A stretch of 47,511 nt of DNA, from positions 1 through 47,511 of the forward strand of contig JAWQRN010000039.1 of NCBI GenBank assembly GCA_033557685.1, given 5' to 3'. The stretch comes from Sperchopsis tessellata. Its lineage: Eukaryota; Arthropoda; Insecta; Coleoptera; Hydrophilidae. The notes under the pieces were generated by a model that saw only the letters and a list, made by a program, of their open reading frames with translations, was not told the origin of the DNA and made no database searches. Below are positions 1 to 9,239 of the stretch, piece by piece (the first letter of the stretch is position 1; each line of letters opens with the position of its first letter). The position numbers and the translations under genes are program-made.

Positions 1-31
1 TAAATAATTTAAACATAAATTGGTGACTTAC

Positions 32-1374
32 ATGCTTAAATATTGTTGGTGAGGATTGTTGTAATTCTGCATTTCATCACAACTTTCTCCACCAGAACTA
101 CTTGCGGTAGCTTCAGAATCCACTTCTTCTTGCACCAAACCATACTCAGATTTTAATAAACCACATACTCTGTGCAACTCTTGTTTATATTCATTAGACC
201 AAGCAGGTATTGTTGTCATTCCTGCCACACTACTCCGAAATGAGCTAACTTCGACAGAACCGGACCCGAAATACCGTGCACTATGCCTTTGCCTAGACGC
301 AGCATTTGCTTGCAAAATAGCTGACATTTCCAGTTTTCTAACTAGATTTTTTGTTGAACTTTGGGAGATTGGTTTTAACTTATCAGGGGGGATGGGTAGC
401 ATAGTTTCTGAATGCTGTGTCACACTTAATTCAGATGTTTCCAATTGTCCTTGTTGATTAAACGAATTGTCTTTTAACTTACGCAATGTCCTATGTACAT
501 GTTCAAAAACACCACTCACTTCACTGCTAACATGTTGTCCCATATGATGACTTTGCATCTTTCGCAACCTTCTGAGAAGAAATTCTAGCTTCCTCTCCAA
601 CTTTAATTGTTTCTTCTGTACGTCAACAATAAAGTCTGCCATTTGACTTTCTTTCATTGATGAAGTTCCTTCCATTAACTGTTCTTCCATACTCATGTTC
701 ATCATTTCACAATCATTAAATAGTTTTTCTAATGTTAAATTGTTCGCTATATCATTTCCCGTTAATGGAAACATAGCATCACTTTCACCACCCATATCAC
801 TAGCTGCAGATCCACCACTTCCTTCTATAGACGTTATAACTTGGATGATATCATCTACATTTTGTCCAATATCACCAGCAACACCTAAATCCGTAACAGG
901 TAAATCTGTACTTAAGTTATTAAATAGCTGATCTACATCACTTGTAGCACTTTTATCTTTAAGCAAAGTAGATACATTATCCAGCCCAGCTTTTTGAAGA
1001 CCCATTTTATCAATTTGGTCGCCCATAGGTGGTGAACTATTACTCATAGTATCCGGCTCAGGATTATTTTCCGAGGCCTTAGTGAAACTTCCTAAATGTT
1101 CACCAGTTAAAAGCTCCGACGCAAGCACAAGTGTACTAATGTTATTAAAAGCATTTTGTAATTCTTTACCTTTGGATGCTTTCGAAATTAAATATTTATC
1201 TCCTTTACCATTACATGTAGGGTCCTGTAAGATGCTGTTGCTCTCCTCATCTACACCAGGTGAGTCTGGACAGGTGAGCTTCAGTTTAAGATTCTGGGCC
1301 TTGTTTGTGTCCGTAAGGGCAGGGGCCATGACCGCCACATGAGGACGCCTCACCGAGGCTGCACGCAATCCCAT
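32..1374 (-). CDS. KANSL1: KANSL1 (NSL1) first coding exon, partial gene
   Basis: N-terminal part of the scaffold subunit of the non-specific-lethal (NSL) histone acetyltransferase complex, a nuclear protein that binds MOF/KAT8 and WDR5 and supports promoter H4 acetylation. The exon encodes 447 full codons plus two bases, then a strong donor (GTAAGT, bases 31-26); the rest of the gene, including the MOF-binding PEHE region, lies left of the window. Seen here: MAPALTD at residues 16-22, as at the vertebrate KANSL1 N terminus; a basic coiled-coil-like stretch at about 246-300 (KLEFLLRRLRKMQSHHMGQH); and an SSSGGES patch at 425-431, matching the KANSL1 serine/glycine/acid motif. Two starts are possible, 1374 or 1329 (residue 16, matching MAPALTD). 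An in-frame TGA sits directly before the 1374 ATG. The identification is by motif order and recalled similarity, not a search. Confidence 0.85.
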
Positions 1375-1954
1375 TCATCCAGTTTTCTACATATATTCCT
1401 GGCTTGAGTTTTATATAAAATGTCAATAATTTTCATCTATATCCAGAACTCTTGATCAATAAGTAAGCTATTTATAAAACATATCCAGTATTATATCCAC
1501 AAGTTGCTTCTAATCACCTGCCAATTCCATCATGAAAATAAAAATATTCAAATGCAGGAAGTTTTGAATTACTGAAACAAAGCGTAATTATAAACCCATA
1601 ACAGTACACACTGATACATTATCTTCAATTATTTAGAAGTTCTTCAGTTTGGGGGTTTAAAACTATGTTTAGTATATGTCTAATTATGTTATTTACGATA
1701 TTAACTTTATTATTTAAAAGTAAGAATACTCCCACGTGACGGATTTAAGCTTACGAAACATACTACGGTGCAGAAAGAGAGAATACGCACCTTACAAACA
1801 TTGCGCCACTTTAAACATTTATTACAGTAAAATAGCACTTATATATTACGTGTCACTGATCGGTATTCTCTTTATGCTTCACACATCATGTAAGAATAGA
1901 GAATTATGGCAAAATCTTCAAGTAGATGATGTTTTAAGCGTTTTTTATTGAACA
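1375..1954. other. KANSL1 upstream / 5' UTR region
   Basis: No convincing coding sequence. It holds a canonical E-box CACGTG at 1733-1738 (GTCACGTG when read on the minus strand). It probably contains the 5' UTR or a first intron of KANSL1, but no clear acceptor with a pyrimidine tract is visible just upstream of 1374. Confidence 0.35.
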
Positions 1955-2085
1955 ACAATGGCGACTTCCACTAAAACAGTCGAACAACGGACACATCCAT
2001 TTCTACATGAGACAAGCGGCGGCGTTGAACGGAGCAAACGCGACCTATCAGCCAAGGCCTACTCCACCACGCCACTCAATATAAA
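1955..2085 (-). promoter_or_regulatory. Candidate promoter or first non-coding exon of KANSL1
   Basis: A GC-richer island in AT-rich surroundings. It contains AACAATGGCGACTT at 1954-1967, which resembles a YY1/Pho site (ATGGCG core). The position, about 0.6 kb upstream of the KANSL1 start, suits a promoter. No TATA box is evident. This is inference from composition and one motif. Confidence 0.3.
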
Positions 2086-2572
2086 CACTAATTTTGAAAT
2101 TCGCTTAAATATTTAAGAAAGTGCAACAGCACACCGCACTTAGAAAAAACCGGAATGATTTTAAAACTATTAATTTCACTTATTGGTCTTCATCATTAAT
2201 ACATTGTACTTATTATGAAATGAGTATAAAATCATTCCCGCGCAATAATAAGAACGTGAGGTGGGAATTCACTTTCAGCGAGGTTTGGTCACCATAGACG
2301 GTGTCAACTACATATGCTTCATCTCACACTTATCTATTAAAAATTATAAAATAAATATATGTATTTCTCTCACACATTCAGTATGGACAACGAATTCTAA
2401 TACAAAATCTGTTATCTACACCCTGCCGGAACAAACTACAAAATTGCTATAACGATTGTTAGTAACGTTATTTAAGACACATTGCATTGAATATAGGAAA
2501 ATGCTAACAAATAATAAGCTATCAATTTAGAAAAAGGGCCGGGTACTACAAGTTAATATAAATATTTTGCAA
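2086..2572. other. Gene-free stretch
   Basis: AT-rich sequence with short ORFs of random appearance. Nothing recognised. Confidence 0.5.
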
Positions 2573-2760
2573 GCGGCCTCCGTGACTGTATCGTTAGAGC
2601 GTTGGGCCTTAACTGTGCGATTCGAGGCAGTCCGAGTTCGATTGTCAGCTCCGGCGACTTTTCTTAGGATAAAATCGCAGGGGTTTGGAAACAATTTGCT
2701 AGATATTACGAAAGGGGTTTGGTTAAATATTACAATAGCATTAAACAAATTAAAAAAAAG
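2573..2760 (+). mobile_element. tRNA-derived SINE, decayed
   Basis: Starts with a tRNA-like head: GCGGCCTCCGTGAC, then an A-box-like stretch (TATCGTTAGAGCG, about 2589-2601) and a B-box-like stretch (AGTTCGATTG, 2635-2644) about 35 bases further on. An unrelated body follows, ending in an A-rich tract (about 2749-2759). The head does not fold as a clean tRNA, so a SINE is preferred over a tRNA gene. Head and tail differ from the SINE at 11850-12150, so it is probably another family. Confidence 0.55.
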
Positions 2761-3762
2761 TGCAATGTTTAGAAAAAATGGATGGAAACCTAAATTTTAA
2801 ATTTGGAATAGCAATACTACCAATATGCCTGAAAAAATGTTTTGTCTAAACTCTGAAATAGGGTTGCCCAAAAATAGACTGATAAAACTTAAAATTAAAA
2901 AAAATATATAATTAACAATTATTTATATATAATGTAACAATACGGCAATTGGCTCCACTGACCAGAAAATAAAAGAGTATTACAACATTTTTTTTTTAAA
3001 TGATTTGCTGCCTTAATATTAAAGACAGAACAATTGTTGTGTTCATTTCAACTTATCGACCATTATAATTTGTTAAAATACATGCTCATAATTTAGAATC
3101 ACCTTGTATGCTAACATTTTAGTACTTTACTGTAAATATGATTTTGTATTTTAGATTAAATCTAAAGAAATAAAAATAAGTCTGGAGTAGCCCCTACTCA
3201 ACTTTTCCATTATATTGCGCAAATATGAACATGTTTTGAATAAAAGAAATACATAATTGCGAATACTTTTGAAACTATGTGGAGAACAAAACATTTATAA
3301 AATGACAAAATATGTTAACCATTTTCACACACAAATTATTTGAAGGTTACGTCACTCTTTTATCGATTCCCAAATACGTTTCTAGTTATTTATCTTGATT
3401 TCAAAGTTATTGCGACAATTTTCCTAGTAGAGAAATTATCGCTAAAACGTTCATTGTTTATTGTAACTCTTTTGATTGAAGTATCATAATCTTACTTTAC
3501 AACTGTGTTACTTTTAAATTAAATTTCTTGTTTTCTTATAAAAAGAGAATCACTTGGGCCATACATGCAAAACATTTATACAGAAATACAGCGGTGTCTT
3601 ACTCTTATTCATTTGAAAACAAGTGTGTGTAAAAACTATTATTTTAATTACATTGTATATATATAGTGGGTTGTTGCATACTACATAAACAAAGAAAATC
3701 TCGTTTTAAAAATATCTCTATAATCACAAATTAAATGTTGTAGAATTCCACGGTTATTATCT
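2761..3762. other. Gene-free stretch
   Basis: AT-rich intergenic sequence with short homopolymer runs. No gene, RNA or element recognised. Confidence 0.5.
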
Positions 3763-4016
3763 ATATGAATGTTGTTTCCGGGTGGAAACCGAATAGAGGC
3801 TCTGATAAGTTCCGATATTTCGTCCACTGTTGCAAGTGACAGTTTCAAGTCGAGTGATGTTGCTTCAACGAATGAAATCAATGCGTTGCACAATGCATTG
3901 AATTCATTTGTTGAAATAACATCACTCGCCTTGAAAATGTCCTTTGCAACAGTGGACGAAACGTCGGCACTTATCAGAGCCTCTAGACGGTTTCCACCCA
4001 GAAACAGCATTCATAT
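3763..4016. repeat. Near-perfect 254-bp palindrome (foldback element)
   Basis: Two arms of about 126 bp (3763-3888 and 3891-4016) are reverse complements with about 16 mismatches counted by eye, around a 2-base centre. The right arm holds TTGAAAA-T-GTCC (3931-3942) and GGAC-GAAAC (3954-3962), followed by GTCGGC; the left arm carries the complement. The GGACGAAACGTCGG motif recurs at 17151-17496 and in altered form at other loci, so this belongs to a dispersed family. The ORFs seen on both strands here are by-products of the palindrome. Confidence 0.85.
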
Positions 4017-5636
4017 CTATCATCACGAAATTTGTAAACCTCAAAATTTTGGGTGTAAACATTATTTACATATTTCAATTGGTATATAAGTAATAGACAC
4101 TTTTTCAAATTATTATGAAATCTAGAGAAAAGTTAGAAGCGTAAAGGGAAGTATCATGAAGTTGCCAATTCATTTTTATCTTCATCAGTACTACATTGTT
4201 CGTGATTGTCATTTATGTGTAAATTATATAAATAGAAATTTTTATGGAAAGTTTAAATATTTTAATAACAATTTGCTGTAAGAGTATTTTTCAAACTTAT
4301 GGAACTATAATATCTACACAAATATTTGAAAAGCATATTCACTTGTGTCTTCTATATAATTAAATTTATGGTGGAATTTTCCGAAAGCCAGGTCAGAACT
4401 ATATATATGCCACCATTATTTCTTAGCTATTATTATTATTAGTCATTCTGTATGTACATACAGAATACCAACTTCGACGGGTACATGGATGTACCATCAA
4501 CGTGTAGGGTAGCTAAATATTAATGTGCCAGGTGCACACTTCACAGCTATCAAATGATAAGTGCTTACATCTAGCATTCAATACAAATATTACAATCGCG
4601 GGTAATTTAAATATATTATTATAAAAGATATCGAAATTTGGATAAATCAATAACATAAAAGTAAGAAACTAAACATTATTTTTGATGCAAAACATCACCA
4701 ACATCAAAAGTTTATGCTAAAGCGGATCATAAAAAGAAACTGAACAATGACCCACTCAGATGAAACTATTTTAATTTAATCAACTTACAATACAGAAAAT
4801 CTATTAAATAATTGTGTAATTTATAAGTTAATTAATCTAAACAACTACATACCTTACATGTTTGTACAATTCTACAACACATTTGTAATCAAAATAAAAA
4901 TGACACTTAAAAGGTTAACATGAAATGTTTTGACAACTAAAATTGTAATTTAATTTTTACCTTCAAATAATTCGTAGGTCTGTACTTAATTCCATTGGAT
5001 AATCCGTTATATAGCTGGGTAGATGCACACACGTTTACTAATACCATTATTTGATTCATTTTTTCGTATACCTTTTCTGAACTTGCAACTAGCTTGCAAC
5101 CTGTCATGTGCGATGTCAACCAGTGAGAAAAGAATACGAAGAATGCAATTAATCGCCGCGAAGCTTAAAATTCCAAGGGGTCTTAAAACTAATGCAAATT
5201 ATTTCACCTTCATATTGAAGATTGATAAAGTACAAAAGTGTTATTAAGTACATGTTTTTTTAATAAAGAGTGACCCATATAAAAAAAAATAGCTTTTGTA
5301 TCAATAATTAATATCTGTTTTGTAGTAGAAGTTATACGGCGTATACTCTCTGGTCGGTTCAAAAGAATAGTGTATTCCTCTGCTTTTTAAAATTTTGATG
5401 TTTTAATATTTTTATTTAGGTTTTCTTTCATAAATTAATTGCCGTATTTATATAAAAATATCAAAAGAAAATGTTACTACTTCACCAAGTTGGAACGGGA
5501 AAAGAAACGGCTACAGAACAAGACGCATGGTTTTGTTGCCTTTCGTGTTCTTATCATTTTCGTTAGCCTCGCAACGATTGAGTGTGTGCTGGATACGAGT
5601 TGCGCCGTGGACGTGATTCGTAATCCTTTTTTTTTG
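4017..5636. other. Gene-free stretch with two short palindromes
   Basis: AT-rich. Contains a perfect 22-bp palindrome at 4445-4466 and a 7-bp inverted repeat (GGTACAT/ATGTACC) at 4480-4495. A 74-codon plus-strand ORF at 5023-5247 has a basic middle (EKRIRRMQLIAAKLK) but no family I recognise and no splice context. The stretch 5480-5636 is GC-richer than its surroundings and unassigned. Confidence 0.45.
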
Positions 5637-5711
5637 TTGTGCTAATTGTTTGTTTATTTAACGTCGTCCTATATCCGCTGATATGGACAATCAATGATAT
5701 TGTGCTAATTG
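5637..5711 (-). mobile_element. 5'-truncated SINE copy with 12-bp target-site duplication
   Basis: Bases 5649-5699 match, on the minus strand, the last about 50 bases of the SINE at 11850-12150, ending in GTTAAATAAACAAA. A perfect 12-bp direct repeat, TTGTGCTAATTG, flanks it at 5637-5648 and 5700-5711. This is the signature of target-primed retrotransposition followed by 5' truncation. Confidence 0.85.
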
Positions 5712-6189
5712 ATAGTACAGTGTGGCTTCGAGATTTATTAAATATTTTCTTATTAGTTTAGCATTTTTCTTTCAGTGTATCTTACAATATTGTATATAAA
5801 TTGTACATTAATTCCAGTTCATAAAAAGTGTAATAATTTTAATTATGGATTTTCAATACTGCGTTTATTGCTGAAGAAGAACCACCTACTAAAGTATTTA
5901 GAACAGCTTACTTTTTAGCGAAAAATAATTGACCGTTTATCAGATTGCTGCAAGTAAAAGATATGAACCTTGGTTCAATTCTACTTTCTTGATATACTGC
6001 AACAAATATAACAAACCACACAGCGAGTGAAATAAAAACGCAGTTGATGTCACGAATTATTTCCTTACAATTGAAATTGAGTATTTTTATAGGCGAATCA
6101 ACAACTTTAAGCAACGAAACAACACTTATAATTTACTTAAAAGTTTGTTTAGGTGGAGACCATCCGGAATGTACTTGTCTTATGTAAAT
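5712..6189. other. Gene-free stretch
   Basis: AT-rich. No exon-like sequence seen; checked for FMN-domain exons of MTRR without success. Confidence 0.45.
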
Positions 6190-6668
6190 TGACTTCTCAA
6201 GATGCAGAAAATATTGAAAATACACCCTTAAAAACACTCAGAATGCACAGTTATCACGAGGATTATTAAAAGAAGAAACACTGATTTGTATTTACTACAA
6301 ATGGAGCCAGGTAATGGTAGCAAACATTTTGGTGTGGCCACACAACTTCGACAAAGATACCTCAATTTTTCACATAGCATTGTTTTAATCAGACTAGAAC
6401 TGTTTGTATCCGATGTACGCTTTGTACAGTCAGTCTCCTAAAAATGTTCGTGCCGTAGAGAATGCTTTCCATAAACCTAGAGTGAAAATTAAGAAAGTAG
6501 GACGAATTCTTGGAATTTGGTGGATTTCGAGTAGTTTTAAATCTGTACAAGCTTCAACATCATTTCAAATCCATCCAAATTTTAAATCTACATTTTTGAG
6601 CTTAAAGAAAAAACGTAATAGTCCTAAATTTTGGTTAGATTATATATACGCTCAGTTTGCAGATTAGT
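6190..6668 (+). mobile_element. hAT transposase remnant (ZNF862/KIAA1586-like)
   Basis: An open segment at 6404-6667 reads YALYSQSPKNVRAVENAF followed by KKVGRILGIWWISSSFKSVQ. This corresponds to the mid-catalytic region of hAT transposases, where a conserved RW-x-SS motif follows a YxxSPKN-type helix. Upstream bases in other frames seem to continue the same domain with stops. The usual Arg-Trp of the motif reads Trp-Trp here. It is a dead fragment of about 90 readable residues in the KANSL1-MTRR intergenic region. Confidence 0.55.
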
Positions 6669-7053
6669 TGTAGATATAACTTGCCGATTTCATTTGTCTA
6701 TTTTTACTTTTTGTTTTTTTTTGTCTTAGCCACTTTTTGTTTTCAAGGTTGTCTTGTCAAGATAAAGGGTCAAACGTTAAATCTTTTAAAGTGAATTTTG
6801 AAACCTAAATAACTATAATTAGGTTAATTTTATAAAATCACTGAATACCACAAAAATGATTGGAAAATTATGTATATAAATGAGAATCTATAAAACTATG
6901 CGAAGGACGAAAGACAACCCAATTCTCTCCTTCAGGGACAAAGACCTAAAAGATAAATATATATGTGGAAATTTACTATTGGTATTATTTATTACAAATA
7001 CAGTCTGGCCCACGGTTACCTCAAGATAAAATAGTTGTTTCATTTCGATTCAT
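6669..7053. other. Gene-free stretch
   Basis: AT-rich. No feature recognised. Confidence 0.45.
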
Positions 7054-7115
7054 GGGGAAACGTCAGCAAAAACAAAAGCCAGCACAGGGTGATATCCCGG
7101 AAAACCTGAAGATAT
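7054..7115 (+). repeat. Fragment of the palindromic GAAACGTC element family
   Basis: Matches one arm of the element at 17151-17496: GAAACGTC (7057-7064), then AAAGCCAGCACA (7076-7087) and CCCGGAAAACCTGAAGATAT (7096-7115). No inverted partner is nearby, so it is a single-arm or truncated copy. Confidence 0.7.
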
Positions 7116-7825
7116 TCGTGTCAATTTGTTAGAAGGTTGTAATTTGTATTCATATCATCAATTCATTTTGCACTTAGTTACACGAAAACTTCTGTCAGTT
7201 ATAATAACTGAAGACAGTGATATTTTCAATTTACTTATTGAACTGGCCGTAATTAAGTAGGTACTCTTTGCTTCATCGACGAACGTTCAAATATGATGAC
7301 AATAGAGGAAACAGAACAAAAAAAAAGATTCCCTTTGCACTATTTAATTTATTAAAAATTGTTACGTATAAAGTGGACTGTCAACTACATCAATACCAAA
7401 AATCTATTAAGGGTTGTGTGATGAGGTTTTCTTTCTTTCGTATTTATTTTTGTGCTTATAAAATGTGTGAATATAATTAATTTAATTTATAACTGTATCA
7501 GTCTATTACACATTTTTTTTCTGTGTGCAGAAATAATGCATGCATTTTGTTATTATATTTATAAATTATTCATAGCTGAGCATAAACGTATTAAAATTGT
7601 TCAAAATACAGTGTTTTTTATTTTTGTTCGCTATTGTTGAATTTCTGTTTAATACCAGTGGCGTACCATGTTATCATTTATTGCCCATTCTGACATATAA
7701 TTTTTAGGTTATTCAAAAGAACTGTGGTGATTTATTGTTCATTCAAAACTGATTCATGGATTGTTTTCAAAGAAAATAAAATTATTTCTGTTTGGACTAC
7801 ATACCATAGAAATAAGCCTGTATAG
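7116..7825. other. Gene-free stretch upstream of MTRR
   Basis: Short AT-rich ORFs only. If MTRR starts at 7853 this would be its promoter and 5' UTR; if upstream exons exist it is intron. No flavodoxin-type motifs were seen. Confidence 0.4.
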
Positions 7826-7927
7826 ACTATTACATTTGGTAGTCCCTTGGAAATGGCAGGAATAATATCTAGCCCACAAGAATATTTAGAAATTAAATAT
7901 GATAAAGAAGATTTCATTATAAATGAT
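7826..7927 (+). CDS. MTRR: MTRR homologue, first visible coding exon
   Basis: Open in the frame that continues into the next exon without shift. It reads SPQEYLEIKYDKEDFIIND before the donor GTAAGC at 7928. It corresponds to the linker after the FMN domain of methionine synthase reductase, where the human protein has PPEYLQV. The 5' edge is uncertain: the frame is closed by TAG at 7823-7825, so the exon either begins at a weak acceptor ending at 7825 or the protein starts at the ATG at 7853 (context GGAAATGG). In the second case the gene encodes about 456 residues without an FMN domain. Confidence 0.65.
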
Positions 7928-7980
7928 GTAAGCATACATTCAAATGTTAAGATGTAATATTACTACTCTCCTAATTTTAG

Positions 7981-8115
7981 GATAAACTACATTATAGTAA
8001 TACAGCTTTACCGTTTGCCGACAGCGAATTATATTTTAGCCATGTTAAAAGTGTGAGAGTATTAGCCAAAGGAAATGACGTTAAAACTGTTTACGATATT
8101 GCTATTGATACAGAG
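7981..8115 (+). CDS. MTRR: MTRR homologue, exon 2
   Basis: A 45-codon exon in phase 0 between the acceptor CTAATTTTAG (7971-7980) and the donor GTAATT (8116). It encodes SVRVLAKGNDVKTVYDIAID, matching the first strands of the FAD-binding domain in cytochrome-P450-reductase-type proteins, where human MTRR reads LTTNDAIKTTLLVELDIS. The intron before it is only 53 bp. Confidence 0.8.
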
Positions 8116-8532
8116 GTAATTTTATAATTAGTATAATTAGCATTTATAGGTTTGGTGTTAAATCAAACGGTGTATCCAACAAAATTGCAATTTTAAATCA
8201 CAGCTAATCAGGTGGAAATTTAATGAGGCTGAATTTAGGATAGGTTCTTTTCTCCTACGTATTTAGAAACAGCTTGATGAAACTCACTGTTCATCCGTGC
8301 TAATACCACTGAATTTAATTATATACTAATCAAAAACATTATTGCCTCTCTGTAGTTAATCTTCTGCTTATTTAGAGGATCTAAATGAATCGACCCACCA
8401 TTTATTTGTGATGTGCTCAATTTTGACTAATAGTTTACAGTTTAACATTCATTGATATCTAGAAAAACTATCCAAATTTTTTATTACATGCAATTATGGT
8501 TATAAAAGTTAAACAGTAAATTTACTTTTTAG

Positions 8533-8775
8533 GGTATAAATTATGAATTCATACCTGGTGGTTCTATTGGGGTTTTTCCATGCAACTCAGATGACGATGT
8601 CAATTCATTACTTGAACGATTCCACTTAATAAATGTTGCTGATAAAACTTACAACATATCAATATTGACGGAGACAATGAAGAAAAAACCAGTTATACCT
8701 ATTCATATTCCTCCCAGAGGCTCCTTACGTGAACTATTTAAAAGGCATTTGGATATTCGAAGTATTCCAAAAAAG
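8533..8775 (+). CDS. MTRR: MTRR homologue, exon 3 (FAD domain, start of connecting domain)
   Basis: An 81-codon, phase-0 exon between the acceptor TTACTTTTTAG and the donor GTAATT. It contains YEFIPGGSIGVFPCN, equivalent to the YQPGDAFSVICPN segment of human MTRR, and ends in LDIRSIPKK, equivalent to LEIRAIPKK. The exon junction falls exactly where the next exon resumes with LFLRTLIDFT (human AFLRALVDYT), which confirms the splice model. The following intron of about 4.0 kb is filled with transposon remnants. Confidence 0.88.
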
Positions 8776-8944
8776 GTAATTGTATAAATTTGTGCACTAA
8801 CCCACTTGCTAAAGAATTGCACTGTTTAAGAAAATTGCTCATTCAGTTCTCACCTCCTCACTCTTAACCACCTAAAATTTTTGTTTTACACCTATTTACT
8901 TTAAGGTCAGTATTTTCACTTAGTATCATTGCACTATAGACATA
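8776..8944. other. MTRR intron 3, proximal part
   Basis: Intronic sequence between exon 3 and the first repeat. Nothing else recognised. Confidence 0.5.
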
Positions 8945-9239
8945 CTAGTGATGGGCGAAATTGTATCAATATAAATATGTTACTATTAGTAAGAGTATTC
9001 GTTACTTGGTATTTGATATTTTTCTAAAGAGTATTCGTTATTTTTATTATTCATTACACAAGTATTCTTTACTCAAGTATTCATTATTTTTAGTATATGT
9101 TTCAAAAGTATTAATTACACAAATATTCGTTGTTTTCGGTTCATTACACTTTGTATTCAATATTTTTGTTACTCACTACTTTATTTCATAAACCACATTG
9201 CTAGTGATTCTTAAAGGAATTAAAACATTGTAACAAGTA
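8945..9239. repeat. hAT-MITE-like repeat with degenerate TATTCGTTA tandem units
   Basis: Begins with TAGTGATGGGCGAA (8947-8960), which resembles hAT terminal inverted repeats, then runs through many degenerate copies of AGTATTCGTTA/AGTATTCATTA (about 8990-9180). The opposite end is not evident before the LINE at 9240. Similar text (TTCATTACACTCGTTATT, about 10917) appears on the far side of the LINE, so the LINE may have landed in this element. Confidence 0.5.

Noticed and set aside
695..1342. Plus-strand ORFs at 695-931 and 1082-1342
   Set aside because: Antisense shadows of the KANSL1 exon with low-complexity Ser/Leu composition.
2573..2660. tRNA gene
   Set aside because: A- and B-box-like sequences are present, but the cloverleaf arms do not pair cleanly and a SINE-type body with an A-rich end follows.
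3681..4089. Two overlapping ORFs with similar proteins on opposite strands
   Set aside because: A direct consequence of the palindrome at 3763-4016; no domain.
6404..6667. MTRR flavodoxin exon
   Set aside because: The translation matches hAT transposase wording (KNVRAVENAF, SSSFKSVQ), not FMN-binding loops.
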